Part shown: piece after piece, positions 35,912-45,329 of the stretch | Layout: the number at the start of each line of letters is the position of its first letter | Position numbering within the stretch: the first letter of the stretch is position 1 | From: G020348185 sp964525045 | GTDB lineage: Bacteria; Nitrospirota; Nitrospiria; Nitrospirales; UBA8639 | Direction: 5' to 3' | Length of the DNA: 64,000 nucleotides | NCBI GenBank assembly: GCA_964525045.1 | Contig: CAZGFD010000005.1 | Coordinates: 62,001-126,000, forward strand | Notes under the pieces: model-generated | What the model was told of the DNA's origin: nothing | Databases searched by the model: none | What the model saw: the letters and a program-made list of their open reading frames with translations, nothing else | Program-made: the position numbers and the translations under genes

Positions 35912-37351
35912 TTATCCCGCATTGGTCCCCCCTACGGTAATTTCATCAATCCGAAGGGTCGGCAGCCCAACACCAACAGGCACGGATTGTCCTTCTTTCC
36001 CACACGTTCCGATTCCTTCATCAAGCTTGAGATCCCGACCGACCATGGAAACCCGTTTTAGGATTTCGGGACCGTGTCCTATGATGGTGGCCCCCTTGAC
36101 CGGCTTGGTAATCTTCCCATCTTCAATCAGATAGGCTTCACTCGCTGAAAAAACGAATTTTCCATTGGTAATATCAACTTGTCCACCTCCAAAGGAGACG
36201 GCATACAGACCTCGTTTGACGGAACCCATAATTTCCTCAGGATCAGTTTCTCCGGCTAACATAAAGGTATTGGTCATACGCGGCAGGACAATGCTCCTAA
36301 AATCTTCCCTGCGACCATTGCCGGTTAAGGGAATACCCATCAGGCGAGCATTTAACCGGTCCGTGATATATCCACGCAGAATACCCTTCTCAATAAGAAC
36401 AGTCCGCGAAGTCTGCGTACCTTCATCGTCCATATTCAGAGAGCCTCGACGAAAGGGAAGGGTCCCGTCATCGACGATGGTGCATGCCTCGGAAGCGACT
36501 CGGTGCCCAATGAGATCACTAAAGGCTGAAGTTTTGCGCCTGTTAAAATCAGCCTCAAGACCGTGGCCGATCGCTTCATGTAAAAGAATTCCAGGCCACC
36601 CCCCTGCCAATACCACCGGCATGCTCCCGGCGGGAGCATCAACGGCATCCAGATTAAGCACAGCTTGTCGCGCAGCTTCCCGGGCATACCGGCGAACCCG
36701 GTCATCTTCATCATAAAAAGAGAAGCCAACTCGTCCACCACCCCCAAATGTTCCCACTTGACGATTCGTTCCATCCTCGGCGATACAGGTGACTTGAAGT
36801 CGTGACAAGGGTTGAACATCTCCGACTATGAGACCATCGGATGTCGCAACAACAACAATTTTTTGCTCGGTATTAAAAGAAGCCATTACCTTTGTAATCC
36901 GGTTATCGTAGCGACGGGCTTCCTCATCAATTCGATTAAGAAGTTCAACCCGTTCCTCCGTCGCAATATGGCTAACGGGTTGATCGAGGGGGTAAAGATT
37001 TTGAGAGGGTTCGGTCCGATGCGTGACGGCAATGGGAGTGTCTCCTTGAGGTGAGTTGGCAATATAACGGGCCGTATCGGCGGCAATTTCCAAATCTCGC
37101 TGAGAAAGGTCGTCCGAATATGCAAACCCGGTTTTTTCTCCTGACGTCGCCCTGACTCCTGCACCCTGACTTACCCGCTTCACCGCGCGTTTGACAATCC
37201 CTTCTTCCATGGATACCGAATCAGAAGTCGTTGATTCAAAATAGATATCGGCATAGTCCACATCTCTGACCTTCACCCTTCCCAGGGCCTGTTGAATTTG
37301 ATGTTCATGAACCGAAAAATGAGAAAGGTCTGCGTTTGGAACGGGTTTCAT
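35912..37351 (-). CDS. tldD: TldD, zinc metalloprotease subunit
   Basis: 479 residues. The metal site is in GGWPGILLHEAIGHGLEADF (HEAIGH, near residue 255), and the third ligand region is the CxKxGQ-type GTCGKEGQSVPVG near the C terminus. TldD and TldE together process small peptides (microcin B17 and similar) and act on unstructured proteins. Start ATG at 37351. A TTGCTC-17-TATACT promoter (37414-37386) lies directly upstream. Confidence 0.93.
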   Translation of the reverse strand: MKPVPNADLSHFSVHEHQIQQALGRVKVRDVDYADIYFESTTSDSVSMEEGIVKRAVKRVSQGAGVRATSGEKTGFAYSDDLSQRDLEIAADTARYIANSPQGDTPIAVTHRTEPSQNLYPLDQPVSHIATEERVELLNRIDEEARRYDNRITKVMASFNTEQKIVVVATSDGLIVGDVQPLSRLQVTCIAEDGTNRQVGTFGGGGRVGFSFYDEDDRVRRYAREAARQAVLNLDAVDAPAGSMPVVLAGGWPGILLHEAIGHGLEADFNRRKTSAFSDLIGHRVASEACTIVDDGTLPFRRGSLNMDDEGTQTSRTVLIEKGILRGYITDRLNARLMGIPLTGNGRREDFRSIVLPRMTNTFMLAGETDPEEIMGSVKRGLYAVSFGGGQVDITNGKFVFSASEAYLIEDGKITKPVKGATIIGHGPEILKRVSMVGRDLKLDEGIGTCGKEGQSVPVGVGLPTLRIDEITVGGTNAG

Positions 37352-37385
37352 ATAGGTTTACCTTTAAAATGGTTAATCGAGAAGT

Positions 37386-37414
37386 AGTATAACTGATCTT
37401 TTTTGAACGAGCAA
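37386..37414 (-). promoter_or_regulatory. Candidate sigma-70 promoter for tldD
   Basis: On the minus strand TTGCTC (37414-37409) and TATACT (37391-37386) have a spacer of exactly 17 bases and end about 35 bases before the tldD ATG. Confidence 0.65.
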
Positions 37415-37522
37415 TTTAAGGTGGCCAAATGCCAAATATGTCAAGCAAGAAACTCTCTCGATCTCACTACCTTTGCATAATGGAAACGGTGAATCCCTTA
37501 ATGAATGGAAGTATGAGCGGGT

Positions 37523-37551
37523 TTGACAATTCTTATCTTTGAAATTAGACT
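37523..37551 (+). promoter_or_regulatory. Candidate sigma-70 promoter for uppS-cdsA
   Basis: TTGACA (37523-37528) and TAGACT (37546-37551) have a 17-base spacer, about 60 bases before uppS. It diverges from the tldD promoter. Confidence 0.65.
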
Positions 37552-37611
37552 GAAGCAACATTTACCCAAATCCTCGAGTTACGTTTCGTTTCTGATTCTC
37601 TAACCCACTCC

Positions 37612-38403
37612 ATGAGCGACATGCAGGCTACCTCTGCCGAACAAGTCGCAGATTCACAACTTCTCGGTCAACTGGACTCAGAACTCCTTCCCCGTCATTT
37701 GGCCATCATCATGGATGGAAATGGGCGTTGGGCGGCACAACGAGGGCTTCCACGAATTGCGGGACACCGCCAAGGACTCAGGGCTTTGCAAGAGGTCCTA
37801 GAATTATGCCACGAAGTCGGGGTCCCCAACCTGACTATTTATGCGTTTTCGCATGAAAACTGGAATCGCCCTTTGTCGGAAATCAACATGCTCATGAGCT
37901 TGCTGAAAGAATACCTCCACCGGGAACGTCAAAAATTTTTAAAAAAAAATATCAGGTTTTTGCCCATCGGTCGGTTGGATATGCTTCCTCATTCCGTGAG
38001 AATGCTCGTGCAGGAAGTTGCCGAGGAAACCCAACATTTTTCCTGTCGGACCCTAGCCGTCGCCCTGAGTTATGGAGGCCGAGCGGAAATCATCGACGCC
38101 GTCCGAAAAATTGTCCGAGATATTCAACTAGGGACACTTACCGTAGAGCAAATCGATGAAAACGTATTTGAGCAATATTTAACCACTTACGGCTTACCCG
38201 ATCCAGATTTGCTCATTCGCACCAGTGGGGAAACCCGTCTGAGTAATTTCCTGTCGTGGCAAACCGTTTATACTGAGCTGTATTTTACCAAAACCCTCTG
38301 GCCCGACTTCCGCCGAAAAGAAATTTTGCTCGCCCTCCTTGACTATCAAAGGCGGGAACGTCGTTTTGGACGCGTTCCCGAGTCCGTGCCACAACCGAGT
38401 TAA
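37612..38403 (+). CDS. uppS: Undecaprenyl diphosphate synthase
   Basis: 263 residues. It adds isoprenyl units to farnesyl diphosphate to make the C55 carrier lipid. Family motifs are AIIMDGNGRWA with the catalytic aspartate, GLPRIAGHRQGLRAL, YAFSHENWNRP, ALSYGGRAEIIDA and RTSGETRLSNFLSWQ, TELYF. The first 28 residues form a variable polar extension. Three bases separate it from cdsA. Confidence 0.95.
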   Translation: MSDMQATSAEQVADSQLLGQLDSELLPRHLAIIMDGNGRWAAQRGLPRIAGHRQGLRALQEVLELCHEVGVPNLTIYAFSHENWNRPLSEINMLMSLLKEYLHRERQKFLKKNIRFLPIGRLDMLPHSVRMLVQEVAEETQHFSCRTLAVALSYGGRAEIIDAVRKIVRDIQLGTLTVEQIDENVFEQYLTTYGLPDPDLLIRTSGETRLSNFLSWQTVYTELYFTKTLWPDFRRKEILLALLDYQRRERRFGRVPESVPQPS

Positions 38404-38405
38404 TT

Positions 38406-39284
38406 GTGATTCGAGAACTATTTGGCTTCCGGGGTACCGAACCCCTTTCCGAGCCAAACCCTCAGGTTTCCCACCAATTTGACCTTCGTCGCATTTATTC
38501 GGCTTTGGTGTTTATTCCCCTGTTTTACCTTCTGGTTCGCTATGGTCCCCCCATCCTTTTTTCTTTCTTGGTCGCAGCCGTATCTCTGTTAGCTCTATGG
38601 GAATTCTATGGAATGTTTTTTCCGATCCAAAGCCACCGAATATCGATGATCGCAGGATTGGGTCTGCTGCTTGTGATCCTGCTCCCCATTCAATATCTTG
38701 AGAAGACCGGAATCATCTCCGTCATGACTGTTCTCATTTTCGGGGCTCTCATTTTTCTCATGATGAATTTCACCCCTGGGAAACAGGTGATGCCTACTTA
38801 CCTGATTTTCCCTTTCGGAGCCCTCTACATCGGAATTGGACTTGGTCATTTTCTCTTACTTCGAAATTTGGCAGAGGGCGCCCTTTTTGTTTTTTTTGTC
38901 ATTCTCGTGACTTGGGCTGCAGATACAGCGGCCTATTTTACTGGAAAGACCATTGGTCGCAGGCTTCTTGCCCCACATTTAAGCCCCAAAAAAACGGTAG
39001 AGGGATTTATTGGAGGCCTTTTATGTGCAATGGTCGTAGCCGGTCTTAGCCATTTCTGGTTTTTCCCTTTTCTCACTCTTGTTGAATGTGTCATCATTGG
39101 TGTTCTTCTCACCGGCCTGGGTCTATTGGGGGACCTCGCTGAATCGTATTTTAAGCGGAGCTCGGGGGTGAAGGATTCGGGAACATTGATCCCCGGCCAT
39201 GGGGGTGTACTAGACCGGCTGGATAGCCTCCTTTTTACGGGACCGGCCTTCTATTATTCTTATCTCCTTCTCACCACGATGTAA
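38406..39284 (+). CDS. cdsA: Phosphatidate cytidylyltransferase
   Basis: 292 residues with about eight membrane spans. It makes CDP-diacylglycerol in the inner membrane. The signature near the C terminus is KRSSGVKDSGTLIPGHGGVLDRLDS, and WAADTAAYFTGKTIGRR with APHLSPKKTVEG precedes it. The start is GTG, two bases after the uppS stop, a common uppS-cdsA-dxr-rseP order in bacteria. Confidence 0.95.
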   Translation: MIRELFGFRGTEPLSEPNPQVSHQFDLRRIYSALVFIPLFYLLVRYGPPILFSFLVAAVSLLALWEFYGMFFPIQSHRISMIAGLGLLLVILLPIQYLEKTGIISVMTVLIFGALIFLMMNFTPGKQVMPTYLIFPFGALYIGIGLGHFLLLRNLAEGALFVFFVILVTWAADTAAYFTGKTIGRRLLAPHLSPKKTVEGFIGGLLCAMVVAGLSHFWFFPFLTLVECVIIGVLLTGLGLLGDLAESYFKRSSGVKDSGTLIPGHGGVLDRLDSLLFTGPAFYYSYLLLTTM

Positions 39285-39306
39285 GCTAAAGTGTAACCAA
39301 TGAAGA

Positions 39307-39462
39307 GTTTCATGTTTCACGTTTCAGGTAGAAAGACCACGCTATGTTCCTCCTTAAATATTGAATCTTGACCCTCTTCTAGTTACTCTAATTAATCAGA
39401 AAAAGGCTCTAAGTCGGGACCAATGACCTTAAACGCTTGACCTGAAACGTGAAACATGAAAC
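39307..39462. repeat. Family A repeat pair: perfect 23-bp inverted repeat
   Basis: 39307-39329 and 39440-39462 are exact reverse complements, each made of three TTTCANG-type heptamers. The spacer is 110 bases and holds no gene. It splits cdsA from dxr. Extra heptamers continue at 39463-39470. Confidence 0.85.
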
Positions 39463-39495
39463 CTGAAACTTTTCAAAGACAGCCGTGAGGATGCG

Positions 39496-40656
39496 ATGAA
39501 ACAGATTGTCATACTAGGTTCAACCGGATCAATCGGCGCCAGCACTCTTGATATCGTATCCCGATTTCCCGACCGCTTTGCCATCCTGGGTCTAACGGCT
39601 GGCACAAATGATGAGAAATTGGAGCAACAAATTCGAACCTTTCATCCGCGTGTCGTCGCTTTATCCTCTGAGACAGCAGCTCAACGCCTTCGTGCAAGGC
39701 TCACGAATCATCCGGTTGAAATCCTTTCGGGCGAGAAGGGTCTGTGTACCGTTGCCGGCGCACCAGATAGTGATTTAGTGATTTCGGCCATTGTGGGCGG
39801 TTCTGGTCTTATGCCTACGATGGCGGCCATCAGGGCGGGCCGTCCGGTAGCGCTTGCCAACAAAGAGCCCATGGTCATGGCTGGGCAATTAATGCAGGAA
39901 GAGGCTCATAAACAAGGAAAACGGATTTTCCCCATTGATAGTGAGCACAGTGCGGTCTTTCAATCCCTTGAAGGTCACCGCAAACAAGATGTTCGGCGCA
40001 TCATGTTAACTGCCTCTGGTGGTCCATTTTGGAACCGGTCCATCGACCAGATGACAGACGTGACCCCTGATCAAGCCTTGCAGCATCCGAACTGGAAAAT
40101 GGGCGCCAAAATCACCGTCGATTCTGCTACCATGATGAATAAGGGACTCGAAGTTATTGAGGCACGTTGGCTTTTTGAAATCCCCTCGACCCAAATTGAA
40201 ATGGTCATTCACCGAGAAAGTATTATTCACTCTTTGGTAGAATATTGCGATGGGTCCGTCATTGCACAACTTGGGTTTCCGGATATGCGGACCCCTATCG
40301 CGTATGCCCTGAATTACCCAGAACGTATACCCTTAGATCCCCCACTTTTGGATCTGGGAAAGATCGGGAACCTCACTTTCTATCCATCAGACTTTGAAAA
40401 ATTTCCTTGTTCGAAATTAGCCTATGAGGCTTTAGAAGGAGGCGGGGGGTTACCGGCCGCGTTGAATGCGGCAAATGAAATTGCGGTTCAGGCATTCCTT
40501 CATAACGAAATTGCCTTTTTGGACATCAGCCGCCTCATTAGGGATACCATGAATGCTTATACACCCCAGGCCCTGACCACCATAGAAGATGCATTGGAAA
40601 TCGACCGATGGGCGCGAGAAAAAGCCTCAGTTTTGGTCAAGACCTTCACCAAATAA
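39496..40656 (+). CDS. dxr: 1-deoxy-D-xylulose 5-phosphate reductoisomerase
   Basis: 386 residues, full length. It commits DXP to the MEP isoprenoid pathway. Motifs: NADPH-binding ILGSTGSIGASTLD at the start, ALANKEPMVMAG, PIDSEHSAVFQ with metal ligands, TASGGPFW, and HPNWKMGAKITVDSATMMNKGLE. The pathway supplies precursors for UppS and the squalene enzymes encoded nearby. ATG at 39496 has GTGAGGATGCG in front, a partial site. Confidence 0.96.
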   Translation: MKQIVILGSTGSIGASTLDIVSRFPDRFAILGLTAGTNDEKLEQQIRTFHPRVVALSSETAAQRLRARLTNHPVEILSGEKGLCTVAGAPDSDLVISAIVGGSGLMPTMAAIRAGRPVALANKEPMVMAGQLMQEEAHKQGKRIFPIDSEHSAVFQSLEGHRKQDVRRIMLTASGGPFWNRSIDQMTDVTPDQALQHPNWKMGAKITVDSATMMNKGLEVIEARWLFEIPSTQIEMVIHRESIIHSLVEYCDGSVIAQLGFPDMRTPIAYALNYPERIPLDPPLLDLGKIGNLTFYPSDFEKFPCSKLAYEALEGGGGLPAALNAANEIAVQAFLHNEIAFLDISRLIRDTMNAYTPQALTTIEDALEIDRWAREKASVLVKTFTK

Positions 40657-40671
40657 TTTTCTATTGATCGC

Positions 40672-42072
40672 TTGATGTATCATATGTCCACCTTTCTGGC
40701 TCTCTCTCCGGACTCCATCTATCTCTTTGCTCAAAAAATTTGGTGGTTTCTTATTGTGCTTGGAATACTCGTGACTTTCCATGAATTCGGGCATTTTCTC
40801 GCAGCCCGATGGGTCGGCGTAAAGGTTCTCAAATTTTCATTAGGCTTTGGTCCAAAAATCCTTGGTCGAACCATTGGCGACACGGAGTATTTGGTTTCCG
40901 CCATCCCACTTGGTGGCTATGTCAAGCTTTTTGGTGAAGATGCAGCCGAACCCATTTCTCTCAAAGATCAACAACAATCATTTTCCCATCAGGCGCTCTC
41001 TCATAAGATGCTGATCGTGGCCGCTGGACCAGGATTCAACTTTCTTCTCACTTATTTGATCTTTACGGTTTGGCTGGCCGCAGGTTCCCCCCTGTTCGTC
41101 CCAACCTTTCAGGATATCACCCCTCAAGTGGAAGCGATAAAACCGGGATCTCCATCCGATGTCGCGGGTCTGAAGGTGGGAGACCGTGTCGTGAGAGCCA
41201 ATGAGGAGGACATTTCCACTTATGGGGAATTGTCCGAGGCTGTTCAACGCAGTCGGGGAAAAAGAATGACGATCGATGTCCTCCGTGATGATCAAATTAA
41301 AACCCTATTCATCAAACCCGAATCTCAACCAAACCCTCAGAATCCCGAAGAAACCATTTATTTGCTAGGAATCGAGGCCTATGCCCCCATTGTTGGTGAA
41401 GTGGTTCCGGATACCCCAGCAATGGAAGCCGGGCTGGAAAGCGGGGACCGAATCATCGAAATAGAAGGGCAGGCCATTCACACCTGGTCTCAAATGACTG
41501 AAATAGTTAGAAATCAACCTGGTCAAACCCTAAATCTGAAAGTTAAACGAAAAGACCACATTGTATCCGTGGCGGTCACCCCAGCTCCCCAGGAAATCCC
41601 TACGGAGGGAGGACAAACCCAAGTTGTTGGAAAAATAGGGATTATCCTGTCTGGTCGTTCCGTCATGAGTGCCAGTTCCATTTTATTGGCGCCCGTTGAA
41701 GGCTTGGTGGCCACTTGGAAATGGGCTGAACTTACCTTGGTGGGTGTCTATAAACTTCTCGTTGGGGAAATCTCGACCAAGAACCTCGGGGGTCCTCTTA
41801 TGATAGCCAGTGTGTCGGGTGAACATGCCGAACAGGGGATTTCCAATGTCATCTTTCTTATTGCTGTCTTAAGCATGAATCTTGGCATTCTGAATCTGTT
41901 ACCCATTCCCATTTTGGATGGCGGCCACTTATTTTTCTTTACCTGTGAAGCGATCTTAGGACGACCGTTGGGGGAACGATCCCGTGAGGTTGCGCAACAA
42001 GTTGGGCTGGTTGTGCTTTTTTCCATCATGATTTATGCGACGTGGAACGACATTTCGAGACTTCTCCAGTAA
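40672..42072 (+). CDS. rseP: RseP-type site-2 intramembrane metalloprotease
   Basis: 466 residues. TFHEFGHFLAARWVGVKV holds the zinc HExxH in the first membrane span; LPIPILDGGHL near the end gives the third ligand. Two PDZ domains lie between (about 150-210 and 225-310; GSPSDVAGLKVGDRVV, DTPAMEAGLESGDRII). It cleaves anti-sigma factors in envelope stress and degrades signal peptides. The start is uncertain: a TTG at 40672 and ATGs at 40675 and 40684 are in frame. Confidence 0.93.
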   Translation: MMYHMSTFLALSPDSIYLFAQKIWWFLIVLGILVTFHEFGHFLAARWVGVKVLKFSLGFGPKILGRTIGDTEYLVSAIPLGGYVKLFGEDAAEPISLKDQQQSFSHQALSHKMLIVAAGPGFNFLLTYLIFTVWLAAGSPLFVPTFQDITPQVEAIKPGSPSDVAGLKVGDRVVRANEEDISTYGELSEAVQRSRGKRMTIDVLRDDQIKTLFIKPESQPNPQNPEETIYLLGIEAYAPIVGEVVPDTPAMEAGLESGDRIIEIEGQAIHTWSQMTEIVRNQPGQTLNLKVKRKDHIVSVAVTPAPQEIPTEGGQTQVVGKIGIILSGRSVMSASSILLAPVEGLVATWKWAELTLVGVYKLLVGEISTKNLGGPLMIASVSGEHAEQGISNVIFLIAVLSMNLGILNLLPIPILDGGHLFFFTCEAILGRPLGERSREVAQQVGLVVLFSIMIYATWNDISRLLQ

Positions 42073-42168
42073 GCACCGGTTAGGCAATTGGGCTTTACTG
42101 ATTAGCGTGGTTGTTCGAACACATTTCTAAACACCTCATCTACTAAACCGTATCCCGACAACACCCTT

Positions 42169-43881
42169 ATGCGCACATCCCAAATGTTCATCCCTACCCT
42201 CCGTGAGGATCCGGGGGAAGCCGAAATCATCAGTCACCGTTTGATGCTCCGAGCAGGGATGATTCGTAAACTTGCAGCGGGCATGTATACCTATCTTCCG
42301 CTTGGACTTCGGGTCCTTCGCAAGATCGAAAATATTATCCGTGAGGAATTGAATAAGACCGGAGCACAAGAATTGCTTATGCCAATTCTGGCTCCAGCGG
42401 AATTATGGAAAGAGACTGATCGCTGGAATCAATACGGAAAGGAATTGTTTCGATGCCAGGATCGCCATGAACGGGACTTCTGTTTAGGGCCAACCCACGA
42501 AGAAGTCATCACGGACCTTTTTCGACGGGAGGTTCGCTCGTATCGGCAACTCCCCGTGATTCTCTATCAAATTCAAACCAAATTCCGAGACGAAATACGC
42601 CCTCGGTTTGGTCTCATGCGTGGTCGTGAATTCATTATGAAAGACGCATACAGTTTTGACAAAAACGAAGCCGAGGCCTTGGTGAGTTACCAAAAAATGT
42701 ACGATGCGTACGACCGGATCTTCAAAAAAACGGGACTGCAATTTCGTGCCGTTGAAGCTGATACCGGGCTGATTGGAGGGACCTCATCCCACGAATTTAT
42801 GGTTCTCGCCAATACCGGTGAGGAATTGATTGTGTATGACCCAGAGGGTTCTTATGCCGCCAATGTCGAACGGGCAGAAATCTCTCCCCAACAAGAAATT
42901 AGTAAGGAACCGTTGAAACCTCTTGAAAAAGTCAAGACCCCAGGGGCAAAGACCGTGGAGCAGGTCTGCGCCATGCTCCACACCTCTCCCCACTCACTAG
43001 TCAAAACCTTACTGTACAAGACGGAGAGTCAGGAGGTCATCACCGTCCTAATTCGCGGGGATCATCAAGCGAATGAAATAAAAATCAAACGCTGTCTCGG
43101 CATTCACGAGTTGACTCTGGCTGAGCCCGATACGGTCCAGGCCCTGACATCGGCTCCGGTCGGGTTCAGCGGTCCGATTGGGCTCCCCAAGGTCAAGATT
43201 TTGGCGGACCATGCCGTCCATACCCTTCGCAATTTTATTGTCGGAGGAAATGAAGCTGACACGCACTTCATCAACGTGAATGAGAAACGAGACTTTCAGA
43301 TTGATCTCGTCGCTGACCTTCGCCAAGCCCAAGAAGGAGATGCCTCACCAATGAGCGGAGTCCCCTTGAAGACTGCTCGAGGCATTGAAGTAGGGCATGT
43401 CTTTATGCTGGGAGAAAAGTATTCAAAGAAAATGGGAGCGACGTATTTAGATCCCAACGGACAGGAACACTGGGCCGTCATGGGGTGTTACGGCATTGGA
43501 GTTGGAAGAGCGGCTGCGGCCGCTATCGAACAAAACCATGACGAAAAGGGCATTATGTGGCCAGTTCCTATTGCTCCTTTCCATGTTCACCTGCTTCCGG
43601 TCACCCCCTCTGTGGAAGTGGCCACGGTTGTTGAAAACTTGTACACCGAACTAGAACAGTTAGGGATTGAAGTACTCCTTGACGACCGGGACGAACGGGC
43701 CGGCGTCAAATTTAACGACGCCGATCTTATTGGTGCTCCCTTTCAGGTCGTGGTGGGTGACAAAGGATTAGCCAACAATGCTATAGATATTAAGACGCGA
43801 CGGACGGGTGAAGTTGTCAAACTTCCCCCATCGGAAGTGACAAAATGGCTAGTCGATCAACTGGCTGATGGGAAAGGGTAA
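42169..43881 (+). CDS. proS: Prolyl-tRNA synthetase (bacterial type with editing domain)
   Basis: 570 residues. Class II motifs are LPLGLRVLRKIENIIREEL with TGAQELLMPI, then FRDEIRPRFGLMRGREFIMKDAYSF, and a C-terminal GCYGIGVGRAAAAAIEQ. A YbaK-like editing insertion occupies about residues 225-400 (SLVKTLLYKTESQ, GPIGLPKVKILAD). The anticodon-binding domain with LDDRDERAGVKF follows. It is the last gene of the run starting at uppS; a dispersed repeat follows. Confidence 0.96.
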   Translation: MRTSQMFIPTLREDPGEAEIISHRLMLRAGMIRKLAAGMYTYLPLGLRVLRKIENIIREELNKTGAQELLMPILAPAELWKETDRWNQYGKELFRCQDRHERDFCLGPTHEEVITDLFRREVRSYRQLPVILYQIQTKFRDEIRPRFGLMRGREFIMKDAYSFDKNEAEALVSYQKMYDAYDRIFKKTGLQFRAVEADTGLIGGTSSHEFMVLANTGEELIVYDPEGSYAANVERAEISPQQEISKEPLKPLEKVKTPGAKTVEQVCAMLHTSPHSLVKTLLYKTESQEVITVLIRGDHQANEIKIKRCLGIHELTLAEPDTVQALTSAPVGFSGPIGLPKVKILADHAVHTLRNFIVGGNEADTHFINVNEKRDFQIDLVADLRQAQEGDASPMSGVPLKTARGIEVGHVFMLGEKYSKKMGATYLDPNGQEHWAVMGCYGIGVGRAAAAAIEQNHDEKGIMWPVPIAPFHVHLLPVTPSVEVATVVENLYTELEQLGIEVLLDDRDERAGVKFNDADLIGAPFQVVVGDKGLANNAIDIKTRRTGEVVKLPPSEVTKWLVDQLADGKG

Positions 43882-43890
43882 AAGCCATTT

Positions 43891-43994
43891 CCAATATCCA
43901 ACAAGGAATTTCGAATCACCAAGGGCTTTGGATCATTTCATTGATTGGTCCTCTTTTCCTTCGAAATTCGGTGTTCGACATTCGATTTTGGCAT
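43891..43994. repeat. Dispersed repeat, family B, copy 2
   Basis: Shares AATATCCAACAAGGAAT and ACCAAG with the copy at 21477 with few differences. Its 3' half is a run of TTCGAAA, TTCGGTG, TTCGACA and TTCGATT heptamers followed by TTGG. Confidence 0.72.
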
Positions 43995-44140
43995 TTCATG
44001 GCAGCGTTCCTTATTCGAATTGAAGGCCAATGGGGGCAAAGAGGGGATTCCTCACCCATATTATCCGAGGCATCCGACAAGCCAATCCACAAGTAACTGA
44101 TTCGACTGGACATTCTGACTGTCCTCATACCCTCTTTCCG

Positions 44141-44168
44141 TTGACAAATAATCGAATCCGATGATACG
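44141..44168 (+). promoter_or_regulatory. Candidate sigma-70 promoter
   Basis: TTGACA (44141-44146) and GATACG (44163-44168) with a 16-base spacer stand about 50 bases before the first DUF151 gene. Confidence 0.5.
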
Positions 44169-44219
44169 GTACCTTAGGTTTTTCATACGATATTGTCACC
44201 TCTCAGTACGATATCTCTC

Positions 44220-44675
44220 ATGCTCAATCAAATGAACGTTCGGGGGCTGCTATTTGACCCTTACAACAATGCATACATCGTTATTCTCCGGGATGAGCAA
44301 AATTCCGATATGCTCCCCATTTGGGTGGGCAAATCCGAAGCCAGTGCGATTAGCTTCGCCCTGGAAAAAATCGCGCCTCCCAGACCCATGACCCATGATC
44401 TCATGAAGTCGATCCTGGATAATGTTGAAGCGAAAGTGATTAGTGCGGTCGTCACAGATCTAAAGGACAATACATATTTTGCGAAGATTCACTTGTTGTA
44501 CGGAGATTCAGAATACTCAATTGATTCAAGACCAAGCGATGCCATTGCAGTAGCCTTGCGAACCGAAGCGCCTATTTTTGCAACAGAGGAAGTCCTTCGC
44601 AAGCAAAGCTCCGAGGAACTGGAACGGTGGCTAGAGAACCTCAAACCCGAGGATTTTGGAAAATCTGAAAGTTAA
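44220..44675 (+). CDS. Bifunctional nuclease family (DUF151) protein, copy 1
   Basis: 151 residues from the ATG at 44220; a TTG at 44193 adds nine residues. The family core is clear: VILRDEQNSDMLPIWVGKSEASAI, APPRPMTHDLMKSIL, and YSIDSRPSDAIAVALRTEAPIF. Related plant and bacterial proteins have DNase/RNase activity in vitro; their bacterial role is unsettled. A second copy follows 141 bases later. The two share these blocks but differ between them. Confidence 0.85.
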   Translation: MLNQMNVRGLLFDPYNNAYIVILRDEQNSDMLPIWVGKSEASAISFALEKIAPPRPMTHDLMKSILDNVEAKVISAVVTDLKDNTYFAKIHLLYGDSEYSIDSRPSDAIAVALRTEAPIFATEEVLRKQSSEELERWLENLKPEDFGKSES

Positions 44676-44816
44676 GCGTTTGAGGGCCAATACCTCTTTT
44701 TCCATTTTCCACAGTACGACCTCAGACAGAGGATTCCCCCCGAGTACTTGCAAACATTTACTGCCGAGCATCGGGTACCAAGACAGCAAAAACCAAACAA
44801 GTAGGGCGTTTAAAGC

Positions 44817-45287
44817 ATGAGTGAAAACAATAATCTCATCTCGCTGACGGTGCATGGGGTTTTGGTTGACCCCAATACCGATACCCAGATTGTCATTCTG
44901 CGCGATGAAAGAAATTCTGAAGTCTTACCAATTTGGGTCGGGACCGCTGAAGGGACTTCCATTCGCCTGGCCCTTGAAGGGGTCATTCCTCCCCGGCCAA
45001 TGAGTCATGACCTTATTCAAAGTTTTGGCGAACACTTAGGGTTCGAAGTCACTTCTGTGGTCATCACTGAAGTCAAAAACAATACCTATTATGCCTCGAT
45101 CCATCTGGCGCATAATGGATTGGAGCGACAGGTCGATTCCCGTCCCAGCGATGCCATTGCTCTGGCCCTTCGAACGAAAAGCCCAGTATTGGTCACCCCT
45201 GAAGTGCTCGAGCGCCGGGGTGGAGAAAACCTTGATGCCTGGTTGGCAAAATTAGACCCAAAAAGTTTTGGGCAACAGGAAGCCTAA
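44817..45287 (+). CDS. Bifunctional nuclease family (DUF151) protein, copy 2
   Basis: 156 residues, a paralogue of the preceding gene. Matching blocks are VILRDERNSEVLPIWVGTAEGTSI, IPPRPMSHDLIQSF and RQVDSRPSDAIALALRTKSPVL. It starts at ATG 44817 with a weak GTAGGG site and is followed after 42 bases by rplM, so it may share a transcript with the ribosomal protein genes. The tandem arrangement implies duplication followed by divergence. Confidence 0.85.
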   Translation: MSENNNLISLTVHGVLVDPNTDTQIVILRDERNSEVLPIWVGTAEGTSIRLALEGVIPPRPMSHDLIQSFGEHLGFEVTSVVITEVKNNTYYASIHLAHNGLERQVDSRPSDAIALALRTKSPVLVTPEVLERRGGENLDAWLAKLDPKSFGQQEA

Positions 45288-45329
45288 CTCGAAACTATAT
45301 TATTCAAGTTTATAAGCGGGAGAAACCTC

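Noticed and set aside
39307..39470. Repeated heptamers as a CRISPR array
   Set aside because: Units are only 7 bases, without spacers, and no cas genes are present.
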